Shown here: positions 54,889 to 64,000 of the stretch, in pieces
How positions within the stretch are numbered: position 1 is the first letter of the stretch
How the letters are laid out: each line of letters opens with the position of its first letter
Origin: Monarcha castaneiventris obscurior
Lineage: Eukaryota > Chordata > Aves > Passeriformes > Monarchidae
DNA length: 64,000 bases
Direction of reading: 5' to 3'
Assembly (NCBI GenBank): GCA_026261815.1
Contig: JAMPIT010000697.1
Span: 1 to 64,000, forward strand
Notes under the pieces: model-generated
Seen by the model: only the letters and a program-made list of their open reading frames with translations
The model's database searches: none
Told to the model about the DNA's origin: nothing
Made by a program: the position numbers and the translations under genes

Positions 54889-55285
54889 TGTTGTGGATGC
54901 TGAGTTTAGCTTAGCAGCTGCAGCTTTCTCTAGGAGCTGTGCTGGAGCTTCTTAGGGCAGGCAGCCATTCTGCCCTCCCGTAGTCCATTCCGGACTGCCC
55001 CGCACCCTTGCTCCTTTAGCTGTCAGCCTCACAACACAGTGATAGGGAAGGAGGTAGAGAAGGGACTCTCATGGTGGCCCCTCATGGTTTTATTGATGCA
55101 TCTTGTCCAGCCAGTTCTCAGGGGCTGAGAGACCACGTGGCCAGGGAGCAGGGGCTTTTTTCCTGGGACTCAGGGGCGGTATCAGGGCGGAGTTGGGGTA
55201 CAGGAACCAAGAGGAAGAGGCCGAGGAAGTGGCCAGGGCTAGGGACAAGGGAAAGGTGGGGGAACAATGTAAACCAAACCCCACA
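54889..55285 (-). mobile_element. solo LTR (397 bp) in minisatellite
   Basis: Begins TGTTGTGG and ends CCCCACA, flanked by ATGAGG on both sides (54883-54888 and 55286-55291). AATAAA on the - strand at 55094-55089. It splits the minisatellite. Because ATGAGG also occurs in the host repeat unit, the target duplication is suggestive only. Confidence 0.65.
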
Positions 55286-55344
55286 ATGAGGGGCTGTGAG
55301 GGGCAGTGAGGGGCCATAAGGGTCTGTGAGGGGCTGTGGGAGGC
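55286..55344 (+). repeat. 'gaggggctgtgagg' minisatellite, right part
   Basis: Four to five more units, then 37-bp repeat sequence starts ('gtgtggaaccaagggtc'). Confidence 0.85.
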
Positions 55345-56460
55345 CGGGCACCGTGTGGAACCAAGGGTCAGTTATGACACTGCGGAACCAAGGAGACTGT
55401 TGGTGGTGGTACGAAAGCCCATGGAACCAAAGGTCCATTGTGACATTGCGAGACCTCATGGAACCATGGAGACCATTATGACACTTCGGGACCCATTGGA
55501 ACCAAGGGGTCATTGTGACACTTCAGAGGTGTCATTGTAGGACGGCAGGGCCACATGGAATCAAGGGGATCGCAGTGACACTGTGGGGCTCCATGAGACC
55601 ACAGGGCCATTCTGGCTCTGTGCTACCAAGGACACCATTGTTACACTACAGGGCATCATGGAACCAAGGAGGCCATTGTGAACCAGCAGGGGAACCCGCT
55701 GAGACCATTATGACACTTCAAGGGCTTGTGACACCAAAGGGCCATTGTGGAACTGCAGGGCTCCATGGAACTAAGAACTCGTGTAACAGTGAGGAGCCCA
55801 ATGGAATCAAGGGGCCATTCTGTACTTCAGGGCTTCATGGAACTAAGGTGCCGTTGTGACACTGTGGAACCAAAAGAGACCATTGTGACACTGCGGGGCC
55901 TCATGGAATCCTGGAGACCATTATGACACTTAGAGGCCTCGTTGACTCAAGCGGCTCTGCAGGGCCTTGTGGAACCAAGGAGCCCCTTGTGACACCACAG
56001 GGCCTCACGGGGCCAGTGAGACCATTCTGATGCTGTGAGTTCCCATGGAAGCAAGGGGCCATTGTGACACTGCAAGGCCTCATGGAAGCAAGGGGCCATT
56101 GTGACACTGCAAGGCCTCATGGAAGCAAGGGGCCATTGTGACACTATGGGTGCCCATGGAGCAGGGGTTGTGACACTGCAAGGCCTATGGGCAGGGGCAT
56201 TGTGCAGCCAGGCCTTGTGGAACCAAGGGGCCATTGTGATCCTGGGGAACCCAATAGAACCGAGGGACAATTGTGACACCACAGGACCTTATGGAACCAA
56301 GGAAACCATTTTGACACTGCAGGGCCTCAGGGAAGCAAGGGGCCATTATGACATTGCTGGGCCTCATAGAAACAAGTCTCTATTGTGATACTTCAGGGCC
56401 TCATGGAACCAAGGGGCAATTGTGATGCTACGGGGCCCCAAGGATCCAAGGAACATGGAA
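55345..56460 (+). repeat. 37-bp tandem repeat array, unit E
   Basis: About 30 units. Two adjacent copies at 56054-56130 are perfect or nearly so and fix the period at 37 bp. Confidence 0.92.
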
Positions 56461-57360
56461 TAGGTCTGGTTGGCTTGGCCTCCTGGGGGCCACCTGACTG
56501 GTCCAGCTGACTGTGGAACGTTGAGGGTTGCTTCTCATCTGCCCCTGAAACCCTGTAGCTCTGTGCTTTACTTCCTCTGGGAAAGAACTGTCCTCCTACA
56601 GGGGCCCGTGGCCAAAACTGGGATTCTATCTCCAAATTTGATTATATCCAAGGATTGTTCCCATATGAAACCTGCCAAGACAGACAGTTCTGGCTGGCTT
56701 TGGCCTCTTGGGGCCTCCTCCCATCTGCCTTTAAAACACTGGGGTGCCTGTGCTTTTCTTCAAATGGAAAAAAAACCATCTTTCAAGTCCAGGCATCCAT
56801 GGCCAAAACTGGGAAGCCGCCTCCAAAATTCCTTATATCCAAGCATAGCTCCCAGACAAAAGCTGCCTGGAATGTCCAGGTTCCCTTGGCTTCCTGAGGC
56901 CAGCTCTCATCTGCCTTTGAAACACTGGGGCTCTGTACTTTCCTTCTTGTAGAAAAGAACTGTCCTTCCTATCCAGATGCCCATGGACAAAACTGGGATT
57001 GGGCTTCCCAAATTCCATCTATCCAAGGACTGCTCCCATAAAACAGCTGCCAAGACAAACAGGTCTGGCTGGCCTTGGCGTCCATGGGGCCACCTCTAAT
57101 CGGCCTTTGAAACACCGGGGCTCCATATTTTCCTTCCTGTGGGGAAGAACTGTCTTTCAGGTACAGGCACCCACAGCTGAAATGGAGTTCCACCTCCCAA
57201 CCTTCCCATAAATCCAAGGGCTGCTTTCAGGCAAAAGCTGCAAAGAAAGACAGGTCTGGCCTGCCTTGGTCTCTGGTGACTGCCTCTCATCTGCCTTCAA
57301 AACACTGGGGTTCTTTGGTTTCTTTCCTGGGTAAAAGAATCGTCCTTGTCCAGGTGCCCA
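56461..57360 (+). repeat. 190-bp tandem repeat array, unit E
   Basis: About five monomers, more diverged than those of unit D. Confidence 0.88.
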
Positions 57361-57884
57361 TGTCCTCAAGCCCATGACCACTACATAGGGACAAAGGAGC
57401 TCTGTGCTCAGTGGAGTGGAGACTGAGGACAGCAGAGGAGAGCCCTGGGAGGGATTGAAGAGTGGTTTCAGAGTTCGTGGATCCTCTTGACATAGTAGAG
57501 AACAGCTGGAGAAAGAAAGAATTCATGCCAAGGGCAGCTGGGGAGATCCAGACTATATAAGAAGAGAAAGGAATTTCTGTCCCAGGACAGGGCTGTGGTG
57601 CAACACGTCCCCCAGAAGGAGTCTGGAGCAGCCCAAGGCTTTGTGTGCCCAGGCAGAGGCAGGCAGGACGCAGAGCTGCCAGCAAAGGAAGGGGCCAGCG
57701 AGCTGGGGCAGCCGGGGGGATGACGACAGCCTGCAGGGACAGAGGCGCAGGGCAGGGACACCGTGGCACAGCCTGGGCTGGAGAGGGCACAGGGATGGGC
57801 AGCAGCTGCAAGGCCCTGCCAGAGCCAACTTGTGCAGCACTTTGGCCACGGCTGCTGGCCCTGGGCCTGAGGCCAGCAGGAGAC
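57361..57884 (+). repeat. OR-upstream module, copy E, left part
   Basis: Corresponds to about 2396-2912 of copy A. Ends at the first GGAGAC of the retroviral target duplication (57879-57884); module sequence resumes at 61799. The TATA-like site reads TACATA, as in unit D. Confidence 0.8.
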
Positions 57885-58249
57885 TGATGCCTCTCGGTAT
57901 GTGAGGCAATGGCGACCTGGTTCAAGAACCCAGCACGGCAGCTCGGCCTAGCCCCCCGAGCTGCTCGGACCACAGACACACAGCACCAATATGGCAGATG
58001 GTCAAAATGGCGCTTTATTGTTCTACTTCGTGGGGTTATATAGTCGAGGTGGTTTCTCTACGTCAGGAGGGGGGACGGTGGGATGGTAAAAGTTAGTAAG
58101 GGGTGGAAAGCTACTGGGGTTATGAAGGGCTGTATTGTTTAGAGTAACTCTTATCACAGAGGAATGAAGGGGAGGAAGGTTACACGCTGCTTTCTGCTTT
58201 CCGTCACATCACGAAATCTTCCGTTCGCTCTTGTCCCTGTTTTACTACA
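57885..58249 (-). mobile_element. ERV 3' LTR (365 bp)
   Basis: TGTAGTA...GGCATCA on the - strand. TATATAA at 58042-58036 and AATAAA at 58019-58014 are spaced about 20 bp apart. Differs from the 5' LTR at 57896, 58062, 58223 and 58242. Confidence 0.93.
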
Positions 58250-58266
58250 TTTCCCCCCCTCCCTTT
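58250..58266 (-). other. polypurine tract
   Basis: AAAGGGAGGGGGGGAAA on the - strand, directly next to the 3' LTR, the normal place for second-strand priming. Confidence 0.92.
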
Positions 58267-58373
58267 ACAAAAGAACGAGGTAGCCATACATACAGGCATA
58301 AAGATGAGGCACAAGGTAGCAACCTGAGAAGAGGAAGGCGTTTGGTACACGTGAGTAGTGTGTACAGTTTTGT

Positions 58374-61028
58374 TCACAGCATTTGTTGGTGGCCTAAAAA
58401 CAGAATGTTGGCCCGTTCTAGACGGGTCTGGACAAAAGAGACCAGTTTGTTCAGCAGGCACGGTCCAAAGGTAAAAGTTAAAAGTAACATTGCTAATGGA
58501 CTTATTAAGGTGGAAATCAGTGTGGTGAGCCATGGCGATTGATTGAACCAGGACTCAAACCAACTCTGCTGAGCTTCCCTGTCTTTCTGTCTCTGAGCCA
58601 GTCTATCTCGGAGTTCTGCCATGGAGTCTCTGACGACTCCCGTGTGATCTGCATAAAAGCAGCATTCCTCTTTCAAGGCAGCACACAAGCCCCGCTGTTG
58701 CATGAACAAGAGGTCCAGACCTCGCCTGTTCTGTAAGACTACCTCTGAAAGTGAGGAAACTGATTTTTCCAGAAAGGAGATGGATTTCTCGATTCTCTGC
58801 AAGTCCTCATCGATTGTCATTTGTAGCTGAGACAGTCCTTGGTGTCGGGTCGCAAGGGCTGAGACACCCGTGGCCGTTCTGGCTGCTCCCAGGCCAAGCA
58901 GCATTGCAATAGTGATGCCTGTTATTAATTCTCTCTTGTGGCGTCGGCCGGGTTCCTCAAAAAGGTGGTACACCTCCTCGTCTGAATGGTACAGGACCCT
59001 AGGAACAATTAGAACTTGGACACAAAAATCAGTAGAATCATTGAACTTGGTAAGAGACACACAAGGACTCACTCCAGATCGCTGACAAACCCACATCCCA
59101 GATGCAGAGGGAACCACCCACTTATTTTTTCTGTTGGGCTTGACAACTTTGGTGCAGATGTTGCCTTTCTTTGCTAAAGTTGCATTGCCAAAACATCTGC
59201 CCTTGCCCGTGACTTGACTCAGGGTGATTCCTCTTCGGGGAGTGTCCCACCTGCACTGGTGAGGTGCGTCGGCTGTGGAGTAACTGAAGGGGATTTCTAA
59301 AGCAATTCCTTCATAGAAAGGGGGTTTAACATCATAGCAAAGCCAGCAGGAATTAGTTAGGTTCGGGTTGGATTCGTTCAGGGATAGAAAAGTAGCTTCT
59401 AACATTAGAAAGACTGGATCTGGGTCAGATCCGGCTAGACTTATTTGGGAGGCATCTGCATGACCGATCAGGGTATCAGTGACTTCTGTGGGCAAGGCTT
59501 TGGAGTGGGTTGTGTTTTTCCCTTTCAGCACATCTTTAATAACTTTGTTGGGCCCGACCACTCGGGATGCTCGTGGCTGAAGCTTGATAATTCGCACATT
59601 CACCCACTCCTTTGACCCTTGAATGACTACTGTCCATATCCTGCCTGTGGCCCAACTAGGTTGATTTGGCTGCAAAACGGTCATGTTATAGTCAGTGCAC
59701 CTCCGAACTCTAGAGAATTTGTGACAGTTCCGATAGAATTTTTCATGAAGGACGGCGGGTTGTTTGCAACCGGTGGGTGCCCAGGTGAATTGTAAAAATT
59801 CATCGGGGTCTTGAGGTTCCCACCCAGGTCCTGATGGTCTGGCATCTGTAACAATGGTTTCACAGCCCCAGTACCCACAATATCCCCACCCCAGGTAATT
59901 GCAGTACTTTTTCCTTGGGTTTGAGGCTGGGCACCAGTAGGACAGGTGTATGCGTGTGACATGAGGGGAATAGGGGTTTATTTTTGGTTTTCCCGGGAAC
60001 AGATCGGAAATGCGAATCACAAAAGATGGGGTGTTTGGTGTGGTGGTTTCTTTGATCACCTTGTCATTTGAAAGGTGTTGCATGACCCACCTGAACGGCT
60101 GATGGGGGTAATGTTCTGGGCTGGCTTGTCCTGTGGTGACAAGCCCTAACAGCAAAATGATTTTTATTTTTCCCCAATCAGTGAATTTGTATTGTGGTTG
60201 CTTTCTGGCACGGTTTAAGGCTTTGTTCGTCTTCGCTTTAAACCGCGTTGGTCCTGCTCTCTCCGTCTCTGAGTCCGAGTCGGACTCCGAGGGCTCCGTG
60301 GAGCTTTCGCAGCTGCTCTTGCTAGGCTCAGAGTCGGAAGCGAACTGGCAAAGCACTTCCAGTTTTCTGCGCGTTTTCAGGCAGCTCCGGCCCCGCTCCT
60401 CCCCTCGGGGGTGGTGCTGATCCCGCTCCCTGGGCTGGCCCTGCCTCCCGCAGGGGGAGGTCTCTCCCTTGAATGGCAGCAGCATTGAGCACGGCTCCCG
60501 ACTGGGCACGCGCCCTCTGCTGTTCTCCCGCGCACGCGCAACAGCCAACATCCGGGGCTCACATCCGAGCATGCGCAATTCCTCCTCTCTTTGTCTCTCC
60601 TCACCGGGAACCTCCGGGCCCCGCCCCTCCTCTCGGTAGGGGGGGGGCGCCGGGACCCGCACCGTCTCCTCAGCCTCCCTCAACCCTTCTCTAGCCGTTC
60701 TTTTTACTTCCTTGGCTTCCCGTGTTAACTCCTTCCAAAATGATCCCTCAGGCTGTTGTGTTTCCAGCGGTGGGCTACCCATGTGCGGGGGGGAATCGGG
60801 TGGGGGAACCGCAGGGGTTTGGGAATGTTCCGCGGGGGGGTGTGGACCCGACGAGCTTGGCGAGAGGGTCGGGGGGTTTCCCGGGGGCCCCGGGGAATCT
60901 GGGGTCGAGCTCGAGGGGGAGGGGAGCGCGCCCGGTCCCCGCGAGTCCCCGCACTCAGAGAATCCGCTTTCTGTCTCAGTTTGCGTCGTGGCCCCCACCC
61001 CCAGCTTGGGAGTGGCCAATAGGCACAC
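58374..61028 (-). CDS. env: ERV gag-env fused open frame; full-length gamma-type envelope
   Basis: An uninterrupted frame of 884 codons. The first codon listed is GTG; the frame is open from about 61140, so the true start is uncertain (in-frame ATG at 60485 gives 703 codons). Residues 1-180: Pro/Ser-rich with the late-domain motif PPPY (128-131). Residues 181-285: Arg-rich and Ser/Asp/Glu-rich leader. Then a signal segment (IKIILLLGLVTTG), surface subunit with CWLC (561-564), five sequons in 448-663, furin site RHKR (696-699), fusion peptide (about 701-727), CX6CC (782-790) and a membrane anchor (about 833-857) with a short tail. CWLC plus CX6CC mark a gamma-type envelope with linked subunits. 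No stop or frameshift occurs in it. Confidence 0.88.
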   Translation of the reverse strand: MCLLATPKLGVGATTQTETESGFSECGDSRGPGALPSPSSSTPDSPGPPGNPPTLSPSSSGPHPPAEHSQTPAVPPPDSPPHMGSPPLETQQPEGSFWKELTREAKEVKRTAREGLREAEETVRVPAPPPYREEGRGPEVPGEERQREEELRMLGCEPRMLAVARARENSRGRVPSREPCSMLLPFKGETSPCGRQGQPRERDQHHPRGEERGRSCLKTRRKLEVLCQFASDSEPSKSSCESSTEPSESDSDSETERAGPTRFKAKTNKALNRARKQPQYKFTDWGKIKIILLLGLVTTGQASPEHYPHQPFRWVMQHLSNDKVIKETTTPNTPSFVIRISDLFPGKPKINPYSPHVTRIHLSYWCPASNPRKKYCNYLGWGYCGYWGCETIVTDARPSGPGWEPQDPDEFLQFTWAPTGCKQPAVLHEKFYRNCHKFSRVRRCTDYNMTVLQPNQPSWATGRIWTVVIQGSKEWVNVRIIKLQPRASRVVGPNKVIKDVLKGKNTTHSKALPTEVTDTLIGHADASQISLAGSDPDPVFLMLEATFLSLNESNPNLTNSCWLCYDVKPPFYEGIALEIPFSYSTADAPHQCRWDTPRRGITLSQVTGKGRCFGNATLAKKGNICTKVVKPNRKNKWVVPSASGMWVCQRSGVSPCVSLTKFNDSTDFCVQVLIVPRVLYHSDEEVYHLFEEPGRRHKRELITGITIAMLLGLGAARTATGVSALATRHQGLSQLQMTIDEDLQRIEKSISFLEKSVSSLSEVVLQNRRGLDLLFMQQRGLCAALKEECCFYADHTGVVRDSMAELRDRLAQRQKDREAQQSWFESWFNQSPWLTTLISTLISPLAMLLLTFTFGPCLLNKLVSFVQTRLERANILFLGHQQML

Positions 61029-61307
61029 GCGCGCAGCGCTCCAGATTTGTTGTTGCTCTAAAGCTTTGCGTAGGGCCTGTTCTACTTTCCCCCCCGCCTT
61101 AAGGGCTTTTCCGCTCCCTGAGGTTTTTCGTTTCCTCAGCTAATGCGGCTGTACACTTCTCCCAGATTTCTGAATGTAGTATTTCTACAGGACGACCAAT
61201 TGCTCCAAGCTCCATAAGTCTTGCAATAGCAAGATTAAAATCTTTGAGCTTGCACTCTTTCCCCACTGTTTATGAAGTAAACTCACGACCTTCGCGACAG
61301 CGTCCAT
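61029..61307 (-). pseudogene. gag: ERV gag start, matrix remnant
   Basis: An ATG at 61307, about 105 nt beyond the primer site, opens 40 codons (MDAVAKVVSLL) to a TAG at 61187-61185. The family-like pattern continues in another frame (LAIARLMELGAI, EIWEKCTAALAEE), and a third frame leads into the fused frame. At least two indels therefore break it. The profile is that of an alpha/beta-retrovirus matrix domain. Confidence 0.65.
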
Positions 61308-61411
61308 GCTTTTCGCTGGTCCGGGGACGTCTCCCCCGCTGCACTAGTCCAGCTGTGCAGCCGCCGGTGTCTCAGTCCAGGCGATCCCCAAATCCCGGGT
61401 TGTACTCAGCC

Positions 61412-61431
61412 TCCTGGGTTTTTCAGCACCA
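61412..61431 (-). other. retroviral primer binding site (tRNA-Phe-like, tentative)
   Basis: On the - strand TGGTGCTGAAAAACCCAGG follows the 5' LTR after two A bases. It resembles a tRNA-Phe primer site with an internal two-base insertion and two substitutions; the tRNA assignment is uncertain. Confidence 0.55.
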
Positions 61432-61433
61432 TT

Positions 61434-61798
61434 TGATGCCTCTCCGTATGTGAGGCAATGGCGACCTGGTTCAAGAACCCAGCACGGCAGCTCGGCCTAG
61501 CCCCCCGAGCTGCTCGGACCACAGACACACAGCACCAATATGGCAGATGGTCAAAATGGCGCTTTATTGTTCTACTTCGTGGGGTTATATAGTCGAGGTG
61601 GTTTCTCTACATCAGGAGGGGGGACGGTGGGATGGTAAAAGTTAGTAAGGGGTGGAAAGCTACTGGGGTTATGAAGGGCTGTATTGTTTAGAGTAACTCT
61701 TATCACAGAGGAATGAAGGGGAGGAAGGTTACACGCTGCTTTCTGCTTTCCGTCACATCACGAAATCTTCCATTCGCTCTTGTCCCTGTTCTACTACA
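61434..61798 (-). mobile_element. ERV 5' LTR (365 bp)
   Basis: Same length as the 3' LTR. TATATAA at 61591-61585, AATAAA at 61568-61563. Its outer end is followed by the GGAGAC duplication. Confidence 0.93.
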
Positions 61799-62200
61799 GG
61801 AGACAAGTGACCCTTGCAGCCCTGGGGCCTCAGTGCCTCCTTGGCCCTGCTCAGCAGCCTGGCAGGGGCTGCCCCATGGTGCTGCCCTTGGCATTGCACA
61901 TCCCCACATCCCAGTGCCCCGGGAAGAGCCCTGAGCACTGAGGGAGGGACAGGATGTGCCTTGCCAGGGGCTGGGGCTCAGGCCTTGGCCCTTTGCATTC
62001 CTCAAACACATCCAGCTTTGCTCAGCATCAGAGACACCTTTCCTTGCTTGTCCCCACATGTCATCACTGCCTCCAGTGTTCTGCTCTGACTGGAACCTGG
62101 GGAAACTTTGTCAGTCGTATCCCTCCATGGGACCCATTAGAACTTCAAGAAACTTTGGACTTTTCATCTGACTTTGAGTTCTTGGGAAGTTTTTTGAACA
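61799..62200 (+). repeat. OR-upstream module, copy E, right part
   Basis: Continues copy E after the retroviral insertion, matching 2910-3300 of copy A and 46471-46860 of copy D. Confidence 0.8.
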
Positions 62201-64000
62201 AACATTCACGTTCTGAGTCTGATGTAAACAACAGCAAAGCCCTGAGAGGGTCATTAAAGTCCTTGTGCTGTGTCTGTGCTGCTGAGCTGGGCCGGGCTCC
62301 TGGCACAGAGGGAGCTCCCAAGCCCTTGGACAGCAAGAAGAGCTTAGAAGAGGCAGGTCTGCCCAGGAGCAGCTCCTTTCCCAGCCCAGCAGGGCTGAGG
62401 GCACTGCCTGCTGCTGCCTGGGAGGAGTGAAGCAGACAGAGGCTTGAAGCAGCTGGAAGGACAATTCTGAGCTCATCCATGGAGAAATCTTCACCACTCC
62501 TGACACAGTGAGTCTCTGGCTGCAGGGATCTTCTAAAGCTGACCCATGACACAGCTGCCAGGGCTGTAAGGATGGCTCTGCTGCAGTTTCTGGTTTGGGG
62601 GAGGATGTGCTGCAGAGCGGGGCTGCCCTGGGCACCGTCAGAGGGACAGGGCAGGACGGTTCCTGCTGCCAGGGCTGGCTGCAGGCTGGGAAGGTGGGGC
62701 TGCAGCCAGGGGTGCCCAGGGCTGTCCTGCAGAGCAGCTCCTGCAGCCCTGAGGGCTCTTTGCCAGGCCAGGGGATCTGCCACCTGCCAGGGGCAGCTCT
62801 CAGCCTGCCTGGCAGCTCCCCATGGGCACTGGAGGGGAGCTGTGGCTGCAAGGAGTGACTCCTGCCAGGGCAGGTCCTGCTGCTGTGGAGAGGCTGCTGT
62901 GGGGGCCAGGGCTGCTCAGAGCTCCAGCTCATGCCCAGCTCATTTCTGAGGGGGCTTTTCATGAGCTCATTCAGGGCAGGGGTTTCCTGCTTGAGTCTCT
63001 GCTTTCCTCAGTCTGTGCTCCCACTTGTCCCTGGCTCAGCTTGGTGGCAATGGAAACTCAGCTGATCAGGCAGAGCAGGGGCTGAGGCTCTTCAACCATC
63101 ACGCTGAGGATTCCTGGCAGCCTCAGCAAGTGCCTGCACCTCGGCAGCCTCCAGATGCATCCAGCATCACCTTTCCATGGTGCCCAGGCGTGGGGGAGCT
63201 GTTCTTTGATCCCTGCAGCCCCGAGCGGCTGCAGGGCAGAGCTGGCCCAGGGGCTGGGCTGGGCTCTGGCAGCCCTGGCAGGGACGGAGCCCGGGCCACA
63301 GGAGCAGCTCCCGGCTGGGCCAGCTCCAGCAGCAGAGCCGTGGGCAGGGAGGGAGGGAGGCAGTGCTGAGGGAAGCCCTGCTGCAGGGGACATGTGGCAG
63401 CTGCCGGGCCTGGCCTGCAGTGCAGACACTGCCCTGAGCAGCACAGCTCCGGTGTCCCCTGGCAGCCAGCACAGCCCTCAGCCCGGGGGCTCGGGGCCCT
63501 CAGTGCCCTCCTGGGCCGGCAGAGCAGCAGCACAGATGAAGGGCATCTCTGCGGCCCTGTGCCCGTTCCCTGCTGACCAGGGCCTGAGGGCCACTGTCCT
63601 GCCCTGCTGCTGCCTGCCAGGGGCTGGCCAGGGCTGGCCAGGGAAAGGCTTTTCCTCAGGGCCCGGCTCTCTCTCTCCTTGCCCTGCTCAGCTGCTCCTG
63701 CCCTTGCTGACGGGCTCTCTGGGAATGGCAGTTCCAGCTGCAGGCTCAGGCCCAGCCCTGGGGCTCCTCCTGTGCAGGCTGAGCACAGCAATGGGGTGTC
63801 CCAGCTCCCTCTGCCCAGGGAGCTCTGGGCAGGCCAGGCTGCGATGCTGCCAATGAGCCGGCTCTCCTCCAGCAGTGCCATGGACAGGAGCCTTGCTGTG
63901 TCCTCGGGATGCCATCCAAGCTGGGAGCTGCCTTCCAGGGGACACTGGGGGCCAGGAGTGTCCTTGGCCAGCAGTGGGGCTGAGACTCTGAGAAAGGCTG
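62201..64000 (+). other. OR upstream region, D/E type; no gene in the window
   Basis: Matches 46870-48670 of unit D with few differences. By that alignment an OR coding exon would start about 590 bp beyond the window end. The long frames in both strands here are the same unsupported frames as in unit D. Confidence 0.6.

Larger units (their letters stand above)
57885..61798 (-). mobile_element. complete LTR-to-LTR endogenous retrovirus, pol-less, with env
   Basis: A 3914-bp element flanked by GGAGAC (57879-57884 and 61799-61804), which occurs once in the unfilled module ('cagcaggagacaagtgacc'). LTRs of 365 bp at both ends differ at four positions. On the - strand the order is 5' LTR, primer site, a broken matrix-like gag start, a proline-rich gag segment with PPPY, envelope, polypurine tract, 3' LTR. 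Capsid, nucleocapsid, protease, reverse transcriptase and integrase are all missing. A 6-bp duplication and alpha/beta-like matrix sequence contrast with the gamma-type envelope, suggesting a recombinant lineage. Confidence 0.93.

Noticed and set aside
63123..63881. 252-codon - and 233-codon + frames, also present near 47800-48700
   Set aside because: Mutually overlapping GC-rich frames kept only because units D and E are nearly identical.

Overview
This is vertebrate nuclear DNA, most likely from a songbird (passerine) or a close avian relative. The evidence is CR1 LINE fragments, avian-type ERV LTRs, a clustered bird-type family 14 olfactory receptor (OR) group, a bird-style CCDC81-like gene, and GC-rich sequence packed with minisatellites. 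No bacterial-style operons, CRISPR arrays, tRNA or rRNA genes were seen. The species cannot be named from the sequence alone.

Layout. Units of one repeating architecture dominate: a 37-bp tandem repeat, then a tandem repeat of about 180-190 bp, then a conserved 'module' of about 1.3 kb, then an upstream intron-like stretch, then a single-exon OR coding region. Unit A (1-5742, +) ends in an OR pseudogene. Unit B (25688-26630, +) is a module fragment with no OR. Unit C (34182-29821, -) is an inverted copy of A with an intact OR. Unit D (43030-50192, +) has an intact OR. Unit E (55345 to the window end, +) should lead to another OR beyond position 64000. C differs from A by inversion; D and E share a longer, different region just upstream of the OR.

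Between A and C lies a different neighbourhood (12-25 kb). A seven-exon CCDC81-like gene is assembled here with every splice phase consistent (13434-19878, + strand, 385 codons). Its introns are made almost wholly of private minisatellites and carry two solo LTRs. It is followed by ERVL-type LTRs and, on the - strand, a degraded JAK-family (JAK3-like) FERM-SH2 gene fragment (22281-23723). A second host-gene relic, a PA-domain RNF-type E3 ligase pseudogene, lies at 53813-54237.

Two endogenous retroviral elements stand out. The first (34181-36361, -) is an LTR, a tRNA-Trp-type primer site and a broken gag that stops just after the capsid major homology region. The second (57885-61798, -) is a complete LTR-to-LTR insertion of 3914 bp with a 6-bp target duplication. 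Its 365-bp LTRs differ at only four positions, and primer site and polypurine tract are present. It has no pol, yet it keeps an uninterrupted 884-codon frame that joins a late-domain gag remnant to a full-length gamma-type envelope. It landed inside the conserved core of module E. It is the most notable element in the window.
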